A DNA stretch of 9,481 bases. Source: Deltaproteobacteria bacterium RBG_16_44_11. GTDB lineage: Bacteria; Desulfobacterota; Syntrophia; Syntrophales; Smithellaceae. Below are positions 4,665-9,481 of the stretch, one piece after another. The notes under the pieces were generated by a model that searched no databases, was not told the DNA's origin, and saw only the letters and a program-made list of their open reading frames with translations. Within the stretch, counting starts at the first letter, position 1; each line of letters starts with the position of its first letter. Where the stretch lies: NCBI GenBank assembly GCA_001797845.1, contig MGQN01000002.1:1-9481 (forward strand), given 5' to 3'. The translations under genes and the position numbers were made by a program.

Positions 4665-6248
4665 ATGAGCAAAGTTTCGAAAAAAATTTTTATTGAGGTA
4701 GAGCCTAATTTGAGCATTCATAGTTATGAAGAGCTAGCTGCCCTGCATACTATCTCTAAGATTTTAGCTCAGCCTGCGGATTTACGTGACCAATTAGAGC
4801 AAATTTTACAGGAGATGAGTTCGCGCCTTGGTATGGAGCGGGGAATGATTTCGCTTCTGGATCGAGAAAAAAAAGAAGTCTGGCTGGATGTAGCCCATGA
4901 CGTAAATATCGAAGGACTGGACGTAACCTATAAACCCGGTGAAGGCATTACCGGCGAGGTCGCCCAAACAGGCCGCCCGATGGCTGTGGCTAATTTAGGC
5001 CATGCTACTCATTTTTTAGACCGCACGGGAGCAAGGCGGCATTTAAACAGGTCGGAGTTGGCTTTTCTTTGTGTTCCCATCATTTACGATGATCATGTAG
5101 TCGGCGTTTTGTCGGCCGATAAAGTCGCGCGCGAAGTAAAAAACTTGGATAAAGAACTGGCGATACTTTCTTCCGTTGCGGAATTGATGGCTAAGGCCGT
5201 GCATATTCGGGCGCTGGAAGAGGAAAACAGACGGCTGAAAAAAATTGTCGGCAGTAACCGCCCGCCTTCGATGGAAACTATCGGCCATTCTAAACCGATG
5301 CAGGAAGTATTTGGTTTGGTCGCGCAGGTTGCCGATTCCAACACAACTGTTTTAATCTCCGGTGAGACCGGGACGGGCAAGGAACTAATCGCGCGGGCAA
5401 TTCACCTGAATTCTCCCCGGCACAATGGACCAATAGTGCAGGTTAATTGCGCGGCCATTCCCGACACATTGATTGAAAGCGAGCTTTTTGGCCATGAAAG
5501 GGGAGCTTTTACCGGCGCATTGCAGCAACGTCGTGGAAGATTTGAAGAAGCTAACGGCGGCACAATTTTCTTGGATGAAGTAGGCGAGCTTTCCGCCGCG
5601 GCTCAGGTAAAACTTTTGCGTGTTTTGCAGGAAAAGAGATTTCAGCCGTTGGGCTCTTCGCGGGTCGTTAATGTCAATGTGCGCATCATCGCGGCAACAA
5701 ACAGAAACTTGGAACAAGATATTTTATCGGAACGTTTTCGTGCCGATTTATTTTACCGTTTGAATGTTTTTCCTATTTATTTACCTCCTTTGCGCGAAAG
5801 AGGCAGTGATGTTATCTTGTTAGCCGATCATTTTATCCTAAAATACAGTAAGGAAATGGGCAAGAACATTAAAAGAATTTCAACAGCGGCTATAGAAGTA
5901 TTTTTATCCCATAAATGGCCGGGCAATGTGCGGGAGTTGGAAAACTGCATTGAACGGGCCGTGCTCTTATCCAATAGCGATACAATCGAGTGCATGCATT
6001 TGCCCCCGTCTTTACAGGCAAAAGAAAAGGAATTGGACAAAAAGGAACGTGGTAAGCTGTCTTCTGTTGTGGAAGCGCAGGAAAGATCATTGATTATTGA
6101 TGCCTTGGAAGAAGTCGCGGGAAATCAAACCAAAGCGGCAAAAATGCTGGGAACCACCAAACGCATCATGCAGTATAAAATTGCTAAATTGGGAATTGAT
6201 CCGAAATTTTTCCGCAAAAAGAATAAATACGCCCATGCAGCCGAGTAG
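4665..6248 (+). CDS. sigma-54-dependent transcriptional activator, GAF-AAA+-Fis (NifA-like)
   Basis: A 527-residue enhancer-binding protein that would remodel sigma-54 RNA polymerase using ATP. Residues about 22-180 form a GAF sensor domain (YKPGEGITGEVAQTGRP at 89-105, FLDRTGARR, then VPIIYDDHVVGVLSADK), closely resembling NifA. A short coiled region (183-195) leads to the AAA+ domain, about 205-435: Walker A GETGTGKE (233-240), the sigma-54 contact loop GAFTGA (280-285), Walker B IFLDE (301-305), sensor I ATNRN and arginine-finger region RFRADLFYRLN. A Fis-type HTH lies at about 487-511 (NQTKAAKMLGTTKR). The C-terminal ending YKIAKLGIDPK resembles NifA/AnfA. The cysteine pair found in the linker of oxygen-sensitive NifA is absent. 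No nif gene is in view, so I do not name it nifA. It has its own sigma-54 site upstream and ends 21 bp from the convergent ATP-grasp gene. Confidence 0.95.
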   Translation: MSKVSKKIFIEVEPNLSIHSYEELAALHTISKILAQPADLRDQLEQILQEMSSRLGMERGMISLLDREKKEVWLDVAHDVNIEGLDVTYKPGEGITGEVAQTGRPMAVANLGHATHFLDRTGARRHLNRSELAFLCVPIIYDDHVVGVLSADKVAREVKNLDKELAILSSVAELMAKAVHIRALEEENRRLKKIVGSNRPPSMETIGHSKPMQEVFGLVAQVADSNTTVLISGETGTGKELIARAIHLNSPRHNGPIVQVNCAAIPDTLIESELFGHERGAFTGALQQRRGRFEEANGGTIFLDEVGELSAAAQVKLLRVLQEKRFQPLGSSRVVNVNVRIIAATNRNLEQDILSERFRADLFYRLNVFPIYLPPLRERGSDVILLADHFILKYSKEMGKNIKRISTAAIEVFLSHKWPGNVRELENCIERAVLLSNSDTIECMHLPPSLQAKEKELDKKERGKLSSVVEAQERSLIIDALEEVAGNQTKAAKMLGTTKRIMQYKIAKLGIDPKFFRKKNKYAHAAE

Positions 6249-6269
6249 ATGAATATCCTAATTTAATTG

Positions 6270-8858
6270 CTAGGCATTATCGAAGAAACAGACCATTTCC
6301 TGCGCCACAATATCGGAGAGCAATACCAAATTCTTTTCTCTAACATCATAGACGTGAACAATATCGGCATACCGGCTATCCTCTGGCATCAGTTCTTTGA
6401 GAATATTGGGCATTTTTTGCATTTGGACGACGTTAAATGTAACATTTTCCTGCTCCGGATAAACGGCCAGATAAACAATATTCATCTCCACCATGTCCTG
6501 AAAAAAGTGCGTGCCGAACGATAAATCCGGAATCAAACTTCCTTCCTTATAGGCTACTTCGGCAATGGCCGTGACATTATTTATTTCGGCAAAAGTAACC
6601 GGGACACCCATGGCCGGAGTCGTTGTTCCCCAGCGGCCTGGCCCGAAAAGAATTGTCGGCATTTCCTCCCGATTAATAGTCTTATTTATTTTTCCCACCA
6701 ATCGGGCAATACTGTATTTTTCCGCAAGTGGCAGCTTTGCATAACCCTGAGGATCAATATAAATAATTCGCGAAATAGTTTGGTAAACGTTGCCACCCAT
6801 GAAGTTACCTTCCTGCCTGAGCAATATTTTATGTTCATCGATCTTATCCGGTATTTTTACGCGCTTATAATGACCTGTTGTCCGGAATGGTCGGCACTGA
6901 AGGAGATTGATTTGAATTTTTCCTTGGGCATTAAAGTTCGCCGTAAATTCGATATCCACCGGATAATCATAGATCTTTTCTAATCGTTTGAGCATTTTGG
7001 ACATGAGCTTTGGAAATTCGGTTGAGGAGAGCAGTTCATCGAAGGTGAGTATCCATACTTCCTTCTGCCTGCCTAAATCCTTCATTCGCTCCATGGCATC
7101 AATATCGCGCGAGCCGATAAGATAAAAATGTTCATCCAAATCGTCGCTCAGTACCTGGGCCATCGATAGAGATTGAAAACGATTTTCTTCCAGATTCAAA
7201 ACATCGACCCCATGCTGAGAAAAACGCCCGGCATCTTTCTGGTCTGCATAGGGTTTAACCAACGGCTCATCCAGCGCAACGATGCGGGGATAATCATTCT
7301 CCACCCGGTTTACAGCCCTTGTTCCGAGCCCAAAAACAAGCCGCAGTAATCCCGCCTTCGGATCCATTCCTTTTTTCCAGCCGAAGGTATTATAAGATAA
7401 GCCGACACCAGCTATTTCCGGAAAGAAATAATTCTTACGGTAAGAACCAGAAACGCGCTGTACCAGCAAAGCCATCTGCTCGTCCTGCTGATCCAATCCT
7501 TTCTGCAAACGATAAGTGAGAGCATCTATATTCATGGTACTGGCAAAGATTTTCCTCACTGCCTCCTCAAATTTTTCATAGCGCTCTTCCGGCGTCCCCT
7601 GATTAGCGCAAAAATAACTTTCATATTTTCCGGCGAAAGCATTGCCGAAGGCATCTTCCAGAAGGCTGCTGGAGCGCACTATAATTGGCGATTGCCCGTA
7701 ATACTCCAGCATTAATTGAAAACGTTCCCGGACTTCTTCGGAAAAAACGCCTTTCAGCATTTTGCCTCTCAATTCCCGAGCGCTCTCAAAATAGCCTTCT
7801 TTCGTTTTATGGGTCATCAGAGCTTTCCACCAGCCGTTTTGAACTATATAGGAGTAAAAGATGTCGGAGCCGATATAGAATGAATCATGTAGCTCCAGAT
7901 GTTCCGCCCATTTTACCGAAGGGTCTTTTCGCAAAATATTGCGAGCCAAAAGCATTCCGACCGATTTCCCGCCGATAAAGCCCGTCCCGATGAGCCGCTC
8001 TTTAATTTCGATTAGATCTTCCAGTGTGAAATATTCTTTTACGAGATCAATCATCCTCTTTTCTCTGCCGATTAATACACGGGCAAGCTGCTCTATCATT
8101 TTCTGTTTTTCTTTGGCGTCCTTTGGACTTTCCAGCAGGTCTTTGGCCTGCAGGAATATGCGATCCCAGTAGTCCAGATTTCTCTCGGCGTTGCCGGCGG
8201 CAGCTTGAGTCAGATAGGAAAATAAATTAGAGGCATCGGCGCTATTCATAATGGGCACGAATTCATCGTTTTCGACAATATGCGGCAGGAACATCGTCGG
8301 CGAATAGCGCTGCCATGCTTTAACCGGGTGAACGCAGAGTTTGCCCTGGTAGTTATAAACGTCCAGAAGTACTTGGGCAGTTTCTCTGATGCGGGCAATA
8401 GTTTTAAAAGAATGCCGGTTCCGGAGGATAGAAAAGTAGGCGACAGTATTCAATTCAAAAAGGTAAGGACAGGTAATCACGAAGAAATTGCCGATCATTA
8501 GGTCAGTCGCCCAAGTCAAAAGCAGATCCGAGAGACAATCAAATACATAAAAAACATCGCGTCCTTCCTTATGGATGATATTATGAACCTGTGTGGAGAA
8601 AGATTCAAAACCGATATCGGCGTTAAGTTTGTAGGTGGCAACTTTTCCGGCTGACTCTAAAATCGGCGGGTGCTGGGCAAAGCGCATATAAACAACGCGC
8701 CTTCCTTTTTCTAACGCTGCGGTTACATAAGGAATTACGAACGTTTTGTAGTCTTCAATACTTTCCACCTGAAAGACAACATTATCACCCATTTGCAGGT
8801 AATTAAGAGTTTTATCCAATCCTTTAATGCCGGTACTGACGGCGGATATGGGGATCAT
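6270..8858 (-). CDS. KaiC-like domain fused to PEP synthase/PPDK-type ATP-grasp domain
   Basis: An 862-residue cytoplasmic protein. Residues about 5-190 look like a RecA/KaiC domain (STGIKGLDKTLNY, beta-strand VVFQV, GRRVVYM, Walker-B-like VFYVFDCLSDL), but the P-loop GxxGxGKT is replaced by QVESIEDYKT, so ATP binding is doubtful there. Residues about 290-660 are a PPDK_N/PEP synthase ATP-grasp domain: GFIGGKSVGM (293-302), IIVRSSSLLEDAFGNAFAGK (392-411), VFGLGTRAVNRVENDYPR (508-525), and the ATP-grasp end INLLQCRP (650-657). Residues about 730-862 form a conserved C-terminal domain with FGPGRWGTTTP and GTHFFQD. The swivelling phospho-histidine domain (TSH motif) and the PEP-binding TIM barrel of true PEP synthase are absent, so it probably phosphorylates or senses something other than pyruvate. 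The start has AAAGGTG upstream and a dyad just beyond it. Confidence 0.85.
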   Translation of the reverse strand: MIPISAVSTGIKGLDKTLNYLQMGDNVVFQVESIEDYKTFVIPYVTAALEKGRRVVYMRFAQHPPILESAGKVATYKLNADIGFESFSTQVHNIIHKEGRDVFYVFDCLSDLLLTWATDLMIGNFFVITCPYLFELNTVAYFSILRNRHSFKTIARIRETAQVLLDVYNYQGKLCVHPVKAWQRYSPTMFLPHIVENDEFVPIMNSADASNLFSYLTQAAAGNAERNLDYWDRIFLQAKDLLESPKDAKEKQKMIEQLARVLIGREKRMIDLVKEYFTLEDLIEIKERLIGTGFIGGKSVGMLLARNILRKDPSVKWAEHLELHDSFYIGSDIFYSYIVQNGWWKALMTHKTKEGYFESARELRGKMLKGVFSEEVRERFQLMLEYYGQSPIIVRSSSLLEDAFGNAFAGKYESYFCANQGTPEERYEKFEEAVRKIFASTMNIDALTYRLQKGLDQQDEQMALLVQRVSGSYRKNYFFPEIAGVGLSYNTFGWKKGMDPKAGLLRLVFGLGTRAVNRVENDYPRIVALDEPLVKPYADQKDAGRFSQHGVDVLNLEENRFQSLSMAQVLSDDLDEHFYLIGSRDIDAMERMKDLGRQKEVWILTFDELLSSTEFPKLMSKMLKRLEKIYDYPVDIEFTANFNAQGKIQINLLQCRPFRTTGHYKRVKIPDKIDEHKILLRQEGNFMGGNVYQTISRIIYIDPQGYAKLPLAEKYSIARLVGKINKTINREEMPTILFGPGRWGTTTPAMGVPVTFAEINNVTAIAEVAYKEGSLIPDLSFGTHFFQDMVEMNIVYLAVYPEQENVTFNVVQMQKMPNILKELMPEDSRYADIVHVYDVREKNLVLLSDIVAQEMVCFFDNA

Positions 8859-8868
8859 TAAAGCACCT

Positions 8869-8889
8869 TTGATACAAGTATTGTGTCAA
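8869..8889. promoter_or_regulatory. 21-bp dyad in the leader of the ATP-grasp gene, candidate operator
   Basis: Half-sites TTGATACAA (8869-8877) and TTGTGTCAA (8881-8889) form an inverted repeat with eight of nine positions matching around a three-base spacer. It begins 11 bases upstream of the ATG at 8858 and touches the Shine-Dalgarno AAAGGTG. On the minus strand it could be an operator for a dimeric regulator or a hairpin controlling translation. A TTGACA read from its right half is too close to the start codon to serve as a -35 box. Confidence 0.5.
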
Positions 8890-8970
8890 TTATCATGATT
8901 ATTACTATAATGAAAATTCCCGCCAATGAAAATATCTATTTTTTAATCCATTTCTTACACAAGAATGGAT

Positions 8971-9002
8971 AAAGAAAAAGCACCGCGATTTTACGCAGTG
9001 CT
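8971..9002 (-). terminator. intrinsic terminator of the glutamate synthase gene
   Basis: On the minus strand, AGCACTGCG pairs with CGCGGTGCT over nine pairs (one G-U), with the six-base loop TAAAAT, and is followed by TTTTCTTT. It lies 73 bases past the stop codon of the glutamate synthase gene and separates it from the ATP-grasp gene, which therefore needs its own promoter between about 8890 and 8970. On the plus strand the same stem has one mismatch and no T-run, so it works leftward only. Confidence 0.85.
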
Positions 9003-9075
9003 TATCAAAAGAAATAGTGATGCTATAAATAGCCTTTGCCGTCACATTCGTATACAGCCTCAGAAAACATTTAGT

Positions 9076-9481
9076 TCAATATTCTTCGGCTGATTCCTCC
9101 AAACCCGCATCTTCTTTGGAGACGGCAGACGTTTTTTGCGGCATTATTTTTCTGTAAACCGCTTGCGGAGGTTTTTTATTGCCGGCAACCGTCAAAAGCC
9201 TATCTACGGTGATAGCGAAAAGTCTTTCGTTTTCCTCCAGATATGGCCGGATCAGTTTCCAATCGGCATCGGTAATCTCGGCAAACTCGCCTCCATTGAG
9301 CTGTTCATCAACTAATTTTCTGTGCGGATCGCGGACGTAAATAGCCCCGCCGGAAGCAAGAGAAAATATATTTGAACCGGGGTATGGCGAATCGTATTCG
9401 CAAATCTCTCCGTTCTCGTCGTCAAAGCCGATGCCGTTGAGAATTACAAAACCGCCGCCTTTGAGAGGATCACCGCCCATA
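9076..9481 (-). CDS. glutamate synthase GXGXG-type subunit, partial (C-terminal part)
   Basis: The C-terminal 134 residues of a protein that continues past the right edge; the Met at the edge is probably internal. The segment GGDPLKGGGFVILNGIGFD, PYPGSNIFSLASGGAIYVRDP, QLNGGEFAEI and the DWKLIRPYLEENERLF ending are typical of the GXGXG (alpha-subunit C-terminal) subunit of split, archaeal-type glutamate synthase, often called GltB domain 3 or GlxC-like. In this family the domain is a structural beta-helix of the glutamate-forming enzyme complex, which transfers the amide nitrogen of glutamine to 2-oxoglutarate. The last 35 residues are a charged tail rich in Glu, Ser and Lys. A strong terminator follows, so it is the last gene of its unit; partner subunits would lie to the right. 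Confidence 0.8.
   Translation of the reverse strand, partial: MGGDPLKGGGFVILNGIGFDDENGEICEYDSPYPGSNIFSLASGGAIYVRDPHRKLVDEQLNGGEFAEITDADWKLIRPYLEENERLFAITVDRLLTVAGNKKPPQAVYRKIMPQKTSAVSKEDAGLEESAEEY

Noticed and set aside
7319..8501. Plus-strand frames opposite the ATP-grasp gene
   Set aside because: Short, without family motifs, and fully inside a well-supported minus-strand gene.
1..9481. CRISPR array, insertion sequence, tRNA or attachment site
   Set aside because: No regularly spaced repeats, transposase frame, terminal inverted repeats or cloverleaf were seen on either strand.

Overview
The window reads as a chromosomal segment of an anaerobic, moderately AT-rich bacterium, most likely of the former Deltaproteobacteria (Desulfobacterota, Syntrophales-like). 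This is inference from the gene mix: solitary branched-chain-type substrate-binding proteins, a NifA-like sigma-54 activator, a rubredoxin-like zinc ribbon protein, a split (archaeal-type) glutamate synthase GXGXG subunit, and a large PEP-synthase-like ATP-grasp protein. No rRNA, tRNA, transposase, CRISPR or phage gene was seen.

Left part (1-4253, all minus strand): a tandem duplication of a three-gene block. In transcription order each block was [small zinc ribbon protein] - [AraC/GyrI-type regulator] - [periplasmic ABC-type substrate-binding protein, SBP]. The upstream copy (2448-4253) has an intact zinc ribbon gene and SBP gene, but its araC gene has been cut to a 31-codon stub by a deletion of about 1 kb. 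The downstream copy (1-2347) has the complete araC gene and a second SBP gene that runs off the left edge. Its zinc ribbon gene has lost the ATG, the Shine-Dalgarno sequence and one metal-binding cysteine. Together the two blocks keep one good zinc ribbon gene, one good regulator and two SBPs that are about 88% identical over the shared mature part. A strong stem-loop (2392-2430) separates them. No permease or ATPase gene of an ABC importer is present.

Middle (4254-4664): a 411-bp divergent intergenic region. It holds a plausible sigma-70 promoter firing left into the duplicated block and a good sigma-54 (-24/-12) site firing right into a GAF-AAA+-Fis activator (4665-6248). It also holds a 12-bp palindrome and an unexplained GC-rich patch.

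Right part: the activator converges, with a 21-bp gap, on an 862-residue minus-strand protein (6270-8858). This protein fuses a KaiC/RecA-like N-terminal domain lacking a canonical P-loop to a PEP synthase/PPDK-type ATP-grasp domain and a conserved C-terminal domain, with no phospho-histidine domain. Its leader carries a 21-bp near-perfect dyad. Farther right, a clear intrinsic terminator closes a partial glutamate synthase GXGXG gene that enters from the right edge.

The best candidate for something new is the duplicated zinc ribbon/AraC-GyrI/orphan SBP block with complementary decay. It looks like a solute-sensing or scavenging module not attached to its own importer. The KaiC-like/ATP-grasp fusion next to a sigma-54 activator is the second. 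Functions beyond domain level are inference.
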